DNA of 64,000 bases from Jacaranda mimosifolia (taxonomy: Eukaryota > Streptophyta > Magnoliopsida > Lamiales > Bignoniaceae): the NCBI GenBank assembly GCA_018894105.1, contig CM032128.1:19201001-19265000 (forward strand), read 5' to 3'. Position numbers and translations under genes: made by a program. Each line of letters opens with the position of its first letter. Positions within the stretch are counted from its first letter, which is position 1. Positions 22,434 to 33,691 of the stretch are shown piece by piece. The notes beneath the pieces are model-generated. The model was not told the DNA's origin and made no database searches. It saw only the letters and a program-made list of their open reading frames with translations.

Positions 22434-24266
22434 TTTTTCATGCTATGTTTTGGGTTATTGTTTGATTGATTCGTGTGATGGATTGATCAATACCACCAAA
22501 TACTTAATCCAAGTGATGGATTGGAGTGTTTGGTTGATGATGCTTGCGGCTCTATTGCTTGATGAATTGAAAGCATGCTATTATGTGATTTAAGTATTGA
22601 TTCATGTTTTAGTATGTTTCAATTCATAGTGATAAATGTTGAATGTTGATTTAGCATTTATTGATGTTATATTGTGATATAGCATGCTGATGTTTGATCA
22701 AAAGAGTTTTGGTCATTTTTAGGTCCAATTTGATTGGAGTTGTATTGGAGATTTTGAAGAATATGATTCTAGCTTTTTCTAAATTTTTGAGCACTTGAAT
22801 TTCCTTTTTTAATAGAGGTTTTAAATCTGGAAATTCATCTATAATGTGTGTTTTACTGTTGGGAACATGTGCTAAAACTGTTGTTGCATGAAAGTTGAGT
22901 GGAAAATAACTTGACTCACTTTGAAATCCCTGTTTTATGGTTTTGGTGAGTTTTGAGTGTTTTTTCCAACTCCTTGTGTGCTTGAAATGTTTTTGCAGCA
23001 CACATAGTAGATGCACAAACGTTGTGCAAGTTTTCAAAATTATATTTGACATTTTTGAATGCCTTTGAAAATTGGTTAAAGTTAATCTTCCAATGATGGC
23101 ATAAATGTTATGTTTGTTCAATTATTTGTTTATGAGATAAGCATTTAATTGATAGAATTAATTAATAATTCTAGATTTATTTATTGTTCATTTAATTGTT
23201 GAATGGATGATGAATGAATGGGATTACCATGAGCCTTTAATATTGATTTTAATTGTTTCAAGTTGTTGAAATGGGTTGTATTAAATTGAGGTTTGCATGC
23301 CTCCTAATTTCTACCTTGTAAATGTTATGAGAGTAGAATCACTAGGAGTGATGACTTCCTATTCATGTAAATGTTACATGGTGCAATGGAGGCATGGAGA
23401 CTTTTGAAGGCCCATGAATGTATGGGATACAATCATGTAATAGCTAGATTTAATCAATCCACCTAAAATCAACTAAGTGGTGCACCTATGGCTCTAAGTG
23501 CACCATTTGGTTACGCTCATGGTCATCCCACCCTAGGAGCATGCTAGGCCCATTTACTTATTTATGCTTTCCATATCCTATTGATGTATGTTTAGGATAT
23601 AGAAAACCTAAACAAGAAGATAAAATGATGAGATCTTTGCAAGCAAAATCCCTCCACTTAGAATGTCCAAGTGCTTTTCAAATATTAAGTCAAAATGGAT
23701 ACAAATTAAAAGAGTTTTAATTAATCAAAGCCTTTCTACCAATACACCATGACGACACTACCGAATTTGTGTAATGGCACTCAAAAGTAGAGGTCACACT
23801 TAGGTGGAAAGCTGTGAGCATATACTTAGCATATGGTGCACCTTTGATTTGAGAACCTTCATGCATTGGCACTCGAAGTGGGGGATGACATGGAGCTATC
23901 TCGAATCAAAGTTTGATTGATAGGTATGACTTAACACTTAGTAATGTAGATGCACTCGAAGTGGGGTGTCTATATGAAACATGAGGCAAAATATATCAAG
24001 AATTGCATGAGATGCAATTAGCAAGTGTTGTTCACCTTTCGATTGTTTGTGGATGGCACTCGAAGAGGGGGTCCACTTACAAGTCCTTAGGATCTTGATT
24101 CTCACTAGGAAATATGATTTCCTGAATTCTTTTAGGGGTGAAAAATTTGATAAAATGGTGGGAGGAAAACATCCTTGAAAGACCATAAACATGTTTTTAA
24201 TATCAAATTCAATCACATGCTTACACTCTTTTTCCCTCTTGCAGATTTTTGAAGTCGTCAAACAAA
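22434..24266 (+). other. Untranslated leader of the second plus-strand copia element
   Basis: About 1.8 kb without a plausible plus-strand ORF, collinear with 5601-7578. The four G-rich repeats are best preserved here as GGCACTCGAAGTGGGG-type words near 23776, 23874, 23950 and 24056. A block with AGGAGCATGCTAGGC lies near 23535. Confidence 0.7.
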
Positions 24267-25050
24267 ATAGCTAAAAATCTACTCGCAAGCATTTTGGAAA
24301 CCAATAAACTAACCAGGCTGAACTTCCAAGATTGGTTAAGAAACCTTAAAATCATTCTTGACTCTAAAAGCGGACTTACGTCCTTGATCAAAGTCCTATA
24401 GACACACTTGGTGATGACACCATTGATGCACAATGTGAAATATTCACAAAATTTGTTGATGATAATCTACAAGTGATGTGTGTCATGATGGCATCCATGT
24501 TCAATGAGCCCCAAAAGACTCATGAGCACATGAAATATGCTCGAGAGATCTATGTGCACTTGCAAGAGTTGTATGGTGTACAAAGTATACACGAAAGGTT
24601 CGCTTTGCCTAAAGAGCTCTTTACGGCAAAAGGATGACCTAAAGGTCCAATGTCCATGATCATGGCCTCAAGATGATAGAACTCATCAAAAAGCTTGGAT
24701 AATTAGATGTGGTCATGGATAATGACCTTTACGTGGATTTGATCCTTCACTACCATTGTCATATGATCAATTCGTTATAAACTTCAATATGTCCAAGCAA
24801 AAGGTTACAATTAATGAATTGATCAATATGCTAGTGACCACAGAGGCAACTATGAGAAAGGATAAGCCCTTTATGTTTGCATCCTCCTCCAAGTTGAAGG
24901 GCCCTAGGGGTCATAGAAAGGGAGGTAAGAGGAAGAAGAGTTCTTCCTTGAAAGGGAAGCAACCCGAGAAACGTTGTGGGAGAGTTAAGAAGAAGTTTAA
25001 AACCGAAGCTAGTTGTTCCACTGTGGCGAAAAGGGGCATTGGAAAAGAAA
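24267..25050 (+). pseudogene. gag: Copia gag remnant
   Basis: The position of the family start codon is ATA (24267-24269). The N-terminal block (LNFQDWLRNLKIILD..., about 24320), middle block and basic pre-knuckle stretch (about 24900-25000) are recognisable, but the frame shifts several times. At about 25012 a one-base loss relative to the copy at 8332 moves the zinc knuckle into another frame; the second half, CGEKGHWKRNC, is intact and keeps the Trp. Confidence 0.82.
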
Positions 25051-25540
25051 CTGCAAAGCTTACCTTGCAACCCTTGAGAAAGGTATGTACTTTATTGAAG
25101 TGCACATGATGACTAATTCTTCCACATGGGTATTTAATACCGCATGTGGTTCTCACCTTTGTAATACGTTACAGGGGATGGAAAAAAGAAAGAGTTTTTG
25201 TGAAGGGGATATGATCCTTCGCTTAGGAAATAGAGCAAGAGTTGCAGCCACTTTCGAAGGCGACATCAAGTTAGACTTGGGGAATGCTTGCATTGTACTT
25301 GATCTGGTTTATTATGTACCCCACCTTATTAAGAATATTGTTTCAATTCCCATTCTAGATAATGAAGGATTCGATTTTTCTATATCAAATGGGAAATTGA
25401 TGGCATTAAAGAATGGTTCTTTGATTGCTCGAGGTACATTAATAAATGGATTGTACATACTTGATTCTCAACCTTCACTAATGCACATTCAATCAAGTAA
25501 AAGAAAATTAGATATCCAAGAAGATGCCATTCTTTAGCAT
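25013..25540 (+). pseudogene. pol: Copia protease and GAG-pre-integrase remnant, protease Asp lost
   Basis: This open stretch of 174 codons covers part of the zinc knuckle, the protease motif and the pre-integrase region. The protease reads VFNTACGS, with Asn (AAT, 25136-25138) in place of the Asp kept by the copies at 8452 and near 36190. A stop at 25535-25537 precedes the HARLGH motif. Confidence 0.83.
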
Positions 25541-26395
25541 GCTGCAAGACTTGGTCATATCTCTAAGAATATGATGAGCAAGTTAGAAGCTCTCAAAGCA
25601 CTAAACTAACATGCTATTGAGGACATTCCTACTTTTGAGTCTTGTTTAAAGGGAAAAATAACCAAAGCTCCTTTTGTGGGACAAACAGAACGCTCCCCAA
25701 ATCTCTTGGATTTGATCCATACGGACGTTTGTGGACCACTAAGAGTTAGTGAGAGAGGAGGCTATTCCTAATTCATCACCTTTATCGATGACTATAGTCG
25801 GTTTGCACACATGTTTCTTATGAAGAACAAGTCCGAAGCCTTTAAAAAGTTCAAAGAGTATAGGAATGAAGTAGAAAAGCAATTGGGGCTAAGTATTAAA
25901 GCTCTTCGATCAGATCAAGGGGAGAATACTTAAGCACCAAATTCTTGGATTATCTAAAGGAGAATGGGATTCTCTCTCAATGGACTCCACCCGGCACACC
26001 CCAACATAATTGAGTAGCCGAAAAGAGGAACCGTACCTTATTGGACATGGTACGTTCCATGATGAGCTTTTTTTATGTACCCATATTCTTTTGGGGATAT
26101 GCCTTACTTACGATGTCACGGTTACTAAATATAGTACCCACGAAGTTGATTCCAAAGACTCCATATGAGATGTGGTTTGGCAAAGCACCTTTTTACCAAT
26201 ATCTCAAGATTTGGGGATCTCCCACTTACGTGAGACGGACAGTGAGAGATAAGTTGGATAGTAGATCCACCTTGTGCAAGTTTGTGGGATACCCTATAGA
26301 GTCTACGGGTTATTATTTCTATGATCCCTCGGAACAAAAGGTGTTTGTTTCAAGGAACGCCCCACTTTTTGAAAAAGGAATTTCTATTAGATAAA
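25541..26395 (+). pseudogene. pol: Copia integrase remnant with first Asp retained
   Basis: The core begins with HTDVCGPLRV (Asp codon 25724-25726) and includes DDYSRF. The SDQ-GEY region near 25913 has lost a base of the GGGGG run. The open stretch 26041-26394 covers the integrase C-terminal part (DMVRSMMSFF... to the KVFVSRNAPLFEKG region). Stops and frameshifts occur, for example TAA in the SYFITF motif near 25771. Confidence 0.82.
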
Positions 26396-26579
26396 AATGG
26401 CGTTATTGTTGAACTTAATGAAGTTTAAAATGATCAAGAAATCCCACAAGTGATGAAAATAAGCGAGCAACGAGAGCCTAGTACACACCTCTACGTAGGT
26501 CGGATTGAATCAAGAAACAACCCAAAAGGATCAATTTCTTCATGAGACAGGCCAATCGGATGATGATCCAAAGACCTAT

Positions 26580-28105
26580 GAGAGAGCTATTTTGGACATA
26601 GATTCGAGATGTTGGCTTGAAGCCATGAGATCCAAAATGGACTCGTGTACTCTAACAAAGTATGGACTTTGATAGATCTACCAAAGGGAATAGTTCCCAT
26701 TGGTTGCAAGTGGATCTATAAGAGAAAGCTTGGAATAGATGGAGAAGTCATGACTTTTAAGGTGCGACTAGTGGCAAAGGGTTACACTCAAAGACCTGAT
26801 ATAGATTTCGAGGAAACCTTTTCACCAATCGCTATGCTTAAGTCCATTCGGATTCTACTTGTTATAGCTACATATTATGACTATGAGATAAGGCAAATGG
26901 ATGTGAAAACTGCTTTCCTCAATGGGGACATTGAAGAAGAGATCTATATGGAGCAATCACAAGGTTTTACATCCAATGGGAGTAAGCAAAAGGTTTGCAA
27001 ACTCCAGAGATCCATTTATGGACTCAAACAAACATCCTGAAGTTGGAACATATGTTTTGACAAAATAGTCAAATTGTTTGGCTTTATCAAAAATGTGTAT
27101 GAACCATATGTGTACAAGAAGGTTAGTGAGAGTTCAGTACAATTTATTGTGCTTTATGTTGATGACATCCTTCTCATTAGGAATGAGGTAGGAATGTTAG
27201 TGTACTAAAGCATGGCAATCTACACAATTCTCCATCAAGGATTTGGGAGAAGCACCCTACGTATTGGGAATACGTATCTATAGAGATAGATCTAAGAGGA
27301 TGTTGGGGCTATCCCAAACCCCGTACATTGACAAGATACTAAAGAAGTTTAGTATGGAAGAATCCAAGAAGGGATTTCTTCCCATAGGACATGCTGTTTG
27401 TCTCTCAAAGTTTATGGCCTCCAAGGCTAAGGAAGAGAAACGAAGGATGTCTCACATACCTTATGCCTTCGTTATCGGTAGCATAATGTATGCAGTTTAA
27501 TGTACAAAACCAAATGTGGTACACTCGTTAAGTGTTACGAGTAAGTTCCAATCCAATCCCGGTGAGAGTCACTGGATAGCTGTAAAAGCAATCCTTACGT
27601 ACTTAAGAAGGACTAAGGACTTGTTTTGGCATACGGTAATGGAGAATTGAAACTAAATGTGTTTTTGGATTCGAGTTTCCAATCTGATGTAGATGACCTC
27701 AAATCCACTTCTAGATTTATATTTTGCCTCACTTGCGGCACGGCGAGTTAGAAGAGTTCCAAACTAGACACCATAGCCGATTCCACCACTGAAGCAGAAT
27801 ATATAGCGGCTTCAGAAGTTGCAAAGGAAGTTGTTTGGATGAAAAACTTCATTCAAGAGTTGAATGTAGTGCCTGGCATTGCTGAGCCAGTTGTTGTCTT
27901 TTGTAACAACACCGGGGCGGTAGCACAAGCTAAAGATACAAGATCTCATCAAAAATCCAAGCACATTTTGAGGCGACATTTGAATAGAAAGAATTACCTC
28001 GGAAGAGAATATAGCAGATCCACTGACTAAACCCTCAGTGCAAAAGGTCTTTGAAGAACATCTTGAGAAGATGGGTCTCAAGGACATGGGCCATTAGCTT
28101 TAAGG
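26580..28105 (+). pseudogene. pol: Copia RT and RNase H remnant
   Basis: An uninterrupted RT stretch (26645-27040) contains GCKWIYKRKLG, LVAKGYTQRP, ETFSPIAM, DVKTAFLNGDIEEEIYMEQ and IYGLKQ. YVDD is at 27155-27166. Two further open stretches, 27243-27500 and 27839-28030, cover the thumb/connection and the end of RNase H. Frame changes occur between them; the TSW motif after GLKQ reads TS-stop. Confidence 0.85.
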
Positions 28106-28117
28106 TAAGTTGGAGAT

Positions 28118-29803
28118 TGTTGGAGTACTGCCCGGCAAGCCAATTAGATTGGCCTTGTAAAAGTTATTTCCTTAAAACAATCTTGATTGAATGACATTCT
28201 TTATATGGCCACCATCATCTTATGCTTTATATTACTTCACTTGCATTTGGATGAAGCCCTTAGATCACACATGACTACAGGACTTGGTTAGTTCACTAGG
28301 TGGTGATCATGGAATAAGTCTTACACGATTTTGTTCCTAAATCTTCCAAGTCATAGGATCTTGTGAGACGAGGCATCTAAGATCCGGATAGACTTGCACT
28401 AACGATGCATAAATCCAAGAGTTGGATATTGCTCCATTCCATAAGCAATCTGTATGAGATATGGGTGTATGTAAGTAGGTGCTTGTTAGAGAACAAGACA
28501 CTAAAAACCCTCCGGAGAATCCACTAGATAGCCGAGTGACAAGTCGGTAGTGGTCAATTCTCCCGCTTATGCTAGTGCATATTATTAGTCCTTTGACCTG
28601 ATGATCCATGGTAACCTTGTGTTCGGTCCTCATGCTTTGACTCTTTCTTGACCACTTAACGAGTCTTTCGGGTTGAGATTGGGTATGAGCTACTTGAAAT
28701 GGAGATTTGTGAGATCCAAGATGGAATCCGACAACTTGCTTTTGTGAAGTGCGAGTGCATCTCCTGTGTGTTCTATAATGATCGAATCCAAGAAATCCTT
28801 GCGCAAGGTGGTATGACAATTTGGAAAAAGGAGTTTTCCAAAGGTGAGGTCACATAAGGGAATCGAAAATTGAGAATAGAAACATAGTATTGAGGCTATT
28901 AGGGAGCTGGCAAATATCTTGCCCTAGGCCTCTCTGAGAGATAAAAGATGGAAGGATCGTAATTGTATGGTACGCATAAAGCTATGATGGTTCTCCAGAA
29001 TATTCATTTTGGCTAATTAGTTGGCCTCCATGGGCTTGAGGTTGGACATCGACCATGGAGATTGGGTACTATTCAATTAATGAGATTAATTGAATTGAGT
29101 CGATTAATTTAAAAGGAGTTTTAAACTAAAATGAATATAAGAAATTCAAAAGTCACAAAGAGCTCTAAGCCCATGTGCAATGAATGGTAGAACCTATTGG
29201 GTCACATACAAAAGCCAAATAGCTTCCAATATCGGTAGAGTAATTTTCTAAATGTTAGAAAATCATCCTTTGGTGACCCATTTTCAAGGGTCCAATCCAA
29301 CAATCAATTCTAGTTTGATTAATTTAAGTGTTAAATTAATCAACTAATTTAAGAGTTAAATTAGACCAATAATTAAGGAGTTAATTGTTTGGTACCACAT
29401 TGACCATCAATTGGACAAGTTGACTAATTTAAGCTTAAGAGTTAAGCTCGTTTGATTTAAGAGTTAAATCAAAGGTTAATTAATTAAATTAAAGGATTTA
29501 ATTTAATTAATGGGAAGCATACTTTTTGGAGGCAAAAATTTAAATGAAGTGTTCATTTAAATTAGCATCTTAATTAATTTGGAATTAGATTCCAAATGAA
29601 ATTGAAATGCACATGAAATTCAAGTAAGACTTGAATTTGAATTTTGCCAACTTGGCATGCCATTTTGGCGGTCACCTTGAGGAAGGTGTGATGCCAACTA
29701 GCATCACACCTTCCACCCTCCATATATAGATATAGAGGGTGTGCAAAATTCTAATTAAGCATTGTTGAAAGTATGAGAATTAGATTCTTACATTCTCTCC
29801 AAA

Positions 29804-29838
<35 letters not shown>

Positions 29839-30372
29839 CATTGCATTATGAGTTGAAGCTTTGCATTTCTTCTTCCTCCCAACCTGAAAATTGGCCTCCT
29901 TTACCTCATTTTCTCCTCTCTAACTTCAGCTTCTAGTGAGGGGAAATTGGAAGATTTTTTGGTGTGTGCATTGTTTCAATAGAGGCAAGGCACTTGACTT
30001 GCTCAGTTTTGGAGATCCACATACAACAGCTTCCAGTTGGCGATTTCTTTTGGAGTGATCCAAAGGGCTTTTTTGCTCCAATTTTTCACAATAGCTTCCC
30101 CTATGTGTGGAGGTGTTCCAAATTTAATTTCTTGAATTTTGGAGTAGTTTATCCTGGGCAAACGTTGTCGTTGTTCTATTGTTCCATTTCCAGACAGTTT
30201 CTGGATTCATGAGAGATAGTTGATCTTCTCCTTGTTTTTGAGCTACAAGAGGTAATTCTTCATCCTAATCTAGATCTATAGCATGCCTAGATCCTTGGTA
30301 GCTTAGGTAGCTTAGTTGTTTTCAAGCTTATGAAGTTTTAATTTATGGATCCTAACGCTACTCTTGCCTTCA
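28118..30372 (+). repeat. 3' LTR of the second plus-strand copia element
   Basis: Starts TGTTGGAGTACTGCCC and ends CTCTTGCCTTCA (2.26 kb). It includes the TTAA ladder, the intact 14-bp inverted repeat (29681-29714), a TATA-like CATATATAGATATAG and a CT tract (about 29807-29833). It ends in minus-strand LTR sequence of another element. Confidence 0.92.
29681..29714. promoter_or_regulatory. Perfect 14-bp inverted repeat upstream of the LTR TATA box (second copy)
   Basis: Identical in both arms and loop to 12945-12978 and in the same place relative to the TATA-like sequence. Confidence 0.75.
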
Positions 30373-31104
30373 TGGAATCGATCATCATAGAATACGTAGG
30401 AGATGCACTTGCCCTTTACAAAAGCTAGGTGTCGGATTCCTTCTTAGATCTCACAAATCTCTGTGCCAAATAGCTCATCCCAACTTCAACCCGAAAGACA
30501 CGCTAAGTGGTCAAGAAATAGTCAAAGCATGAGGACCAAACACAAGTTTACCATAGATCCTCAGGTCAGAGGACTAATAATATGCACTAGCGTAAGCTAG
30601 AGAATTTGCCACTACCGACTTGCCACTATGGCTATCTAGTGGATTCTCCAATGGGTTTTCAGTGCCTTGTTCTCTAGTAAGCACCCACTAACATGCACCC
30701 ATATTTCATATGGTTGATCTTGGAACGAAGCAATATCTAACTCTTGAATTTATGTATCGTTAGTGCAAGCTTATCCGGATCTTAGATGCCCTATCTTGTA
30801 ATATCCCATGACTTGGAAGATTTACGAACATGATCATCGAACCAATTCCCCTATGTGTGGAGGTGTTCCAAATTTAATTGTATGAAGATTTACGAACATA
30901 AGTCTTGTAAGACTTATCCCATGGTCATCGAACCAATTCCCATAGTCATGAGTGATCTAAGGGCTTCATCCACATACGAGCGAAGAAATAAATAGCATAA
31001 GATGAATATGGCCATAGAAAGAATATCATTCAATGAAGATTGTTTTTACAAGAAAATAGCTTTACAAGGCCAATCCTATTGGCTTGTCGGGCACTATTCC
31101 AACA
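30373..31104 (-). repeat. 3' LTR fragment of a minus-strand copia element
   Basis: The minus-strand reading starts TGTTGGAATAGTGCCCG at 31104 and runs left into the 3' LTR of the neighbouring element at 30372. It contains an internal rearrangement: a 34-bp segment (30846-30879) identical to 30096-30129, flanked by a local duplication. Confidence 0.82.
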
Positions 31105-32760
31105 ATCTCCCACTTGCCCTAAAGTCAATGCCCCTTGGCCTTGAGACCTATCTTCTCGTAATGTTCTTCAAATACCTTTTGTGATAGGGGTTTTGTTAGT
31201 GGATCTGTTATATTCTCTTTTGAGGTAGCTCTCTCCACTCAGATGTCGCCTCTATCAATGATCTCCCAAATCAAATGATATCGCCTCACAATGTGCTTGG
31301 ATTTTTGATGAGATATTGGTTCTTTGGCTTGTGCCACTACTTTGTTGTTGTCACAATAGATAACTACTAGCTCAGCAATACTAAGCACTACATTCAACTA
31401 TTGAATGAAGTTTTTAATCCAAACACCTTCCTTTCCAGCTTCTAAAGCCATAATATATTCTGCCTCTATGGTAGAATTGGTCGTGGTGTCTTGTTTTGAA
31501 CTTTTCCAACTCACCACGCCGTCATTGAGGCAAAATATAAATCCAAAAGTGGATTTTAGGTCATCTACATCAGATTGGAAACTTGAATCTGAAAACCCCT
31601 CTAGTTTCAATTCTCTATTGTCGTATACCAAACATAAGTCCTTAGTCTTACTTAAGTACTTAAGGATCGCTTAAACGGCTATCCAGTAACTCTCACCGGT
31701 ATTGGATTGGAACCTACTCGTAACACTTAGCAGTGTGCCACAGCTGGTCTTGTACATTGAACTACATACATTATGCTACCAATAGTGGAGGCATAAGGTA
31801 TGTGGGACATTCTTCTTTTCTCGTTTTCAATCTCTGGAGCCATAGACTTGGAAAGACGAATGCCATGTCCCATAGGAATGAATCCCTTCTTGAATTCTTC
31901 CATACTAAACCTCTTTAGTATCTTGTCAATGTACGGGGTTTGGGATAGCCCCAACATCTTCTTAGATCTATCTCTATAGATATGTATTCCCAATAGTAGG
32001 ATGCTTCTCCCAAATCCTTCATGGAGAATTGTGTAGATAACCACGCTTTAGTACACTCTAACATTCCTACCTCATTCCCAATGAGAAGGATGTTATCGAC
32101 ATAAAGCACAATAAATTATATGCTACTCCCACTAGCCTTCTTATACACACATGGTTTGTACACACTTTTGACAAAGCCAAATGATTTGACTGTTTTGTCA
32201 AAACGTATGTTCCAACTTCAGGATGCTTATTTGAGTCCATAAATGGATCTCTAGAGTTTGCAAATCTGTTGCTCACTCCCTTTGGATGTAAAACCATGTG
32301 ATTGCACCATGTAGATTTCTTCTTCAGTGTCTCCATTGAGGAAAGCGGTTTTCACATCTATTTGCCATATCTCATAGTCATAATATGCGGGTATGATAAG
32401 TAGAATTCGAATGGACTTAGGCATAGCGACCGGTGAAAATGTTTCCTCAAACTCGATACTGGGTCTTTTAGTGTAGCCCTTTGCCACTAGTCGCGCCTTA
32501 AAAGTTACCACTTCTCCATCTACTCCAAGATTTCACTTATAGATCCACTTGCAACCAATGAGAACTATTCCTTTTGGTGGATCTACTAAAGTCCATACTT
32601 TATTTTAGTACATGGAGTCCATTTCAGATCTCATGGCTTCAAGCTAACATCTCGAATCTATGTCCAACATAGCCTCCGCATAGCTCTTCGGATCACTATC
32701 CAGTTGGCCCGTCTCATGAAGGAATCCAAACCTTTCGGGTTGCTTCTTGATTTAGTCCAA
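31105..32760 (-). pseudogene. pol: Copia RT and RNase H remnant (minus strand), YVDN
   Basis: The RNase H-type blocks (DDLKSTFGFIFCLND, then a TIEAEYI segment) are at 31398-31631, the thumb/connection at 31727-32044, and the RT fingers/palm (VTFKARLVAKGYTKRP..., DVKTAFLNGD) at 32251-32511. The catalytic loop at 32092-32103 reads Tyr-Val-Asp-Asn. Segments lie in different frames. Confidence 0.85.
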
Positions 32761-33691
32761 CCTTCTTAGAGGTTGTGTGTGAGGCTCTTATTGCTCATTT
32801 GTTTCCACTGCTTGTGGAATTTCTTGATAGAAATTGCTTTTCCAAAAAGCAGGCATTTGTCGAAACAAACACCTTTTGTTCCGAGGGATCATAGAAGTAG
32901 TAACCCATACTCTCCAAGGTATCCCACAAATTTGCACAAAGTGGATCTACTATCCAACTTATCTCCCACTATCCGTCTGACATAGGCGGGAGATCCCCAA
33001 ACCTTAACGTATTAGTAAGAGGGTACTTTGCCATGCCATATCTCATATGGTGTTTTGGGCACGGACTTTGAAGGTACTATATTTAGTAGCTTCATTACCG
33101 TGACTAAGGCATATCTCCAAAAGGATATGGGCACATCGGAAAAGCTCATCATGGAACGTACCATGTCTAACAAGGTATGATTTCTCCTTCGGCTACTCCA
33201 CTGTGTTGGGTGTGAAAAGTGGAGTCCATTATGAAAGAATCCCATTCTCTTTTAGATAATCTTAGAATTTAGGGCTCAAATATTCTCCCCCTCGATTTGA
33301 TCAAAGAGATTTAATACTTAACCCCAATTGCTTCCCAACTTCATTCCTGTACTTTTTGAATATTTCAAAGGCTTCGGACTTGTTCTTCATAACAAACATG
33401 TGTCTGAACTGACTATAATGATCGGTGAAGGTGATGAAGTAAGAATAGCCTCCTTTCCCACCAACTCTTAGTGGTCCACAAACGTCCATATGGATCAAAT
33501 TCAAAAGACTTGTGGAGCACTCCATTTGTCCTACAAAAGGAGCCTTGGTTATTTTTCCCTTTAAATAAGATTCACAAGTAGGCAGATCCTCAATGCCACT
33601 AACATTTAGTGTTTTGAGAGCTTCTAACTTGTTCATTCTATTTTTAGAAATATGTCGAAGTCTTGCATGCCATAAAATGTCATCTTCTTGG
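32761..33691 (-). pseudogene. pol: Copia integrase remnant (minus strand)
   Basis: An open stretch ending near 33301 covers HARLRHISKNRM, the CESYLKGK remnant of the zinc-binding region (one Cys is Tyr), HMDVCGPLRV with the first Asp, and DHYSQF, where relatives have DDYSRF. The C-terminal part (LLDMVRSMMSF...) is at about 33012-33190 in another frame. The upstream portion continues beyond the inserted LTR at 35896. Confidence 0.83.

Larger units (their letters stand above)
20892..30372 (+). mobile_element. 5'-truncated Ty1/copia retrotransposon
   Basis: This has the same family structure as 3462-13634: partial 5' LTR (20892-22418), primer site, leader, gag, PR, INT, RT and RNase H remnants, and a full 3' LTR (28118-30372). 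Roughly the first 650-700 bp of the 5' LTR are gone, joined to the leader of another element, so no target duplication can be tested. Coding remnants are frameshifted, but integrase and RT catalytic residues are largely retained. Confidence 0.88.

Noticed and set aside
22651..23121. 156-codon minus-strand ORF in a copia leader
   Set aside because: Antisense to the leader and not conserved at 5601-7578. Composition is typical of AT-rich non-coding DNA.
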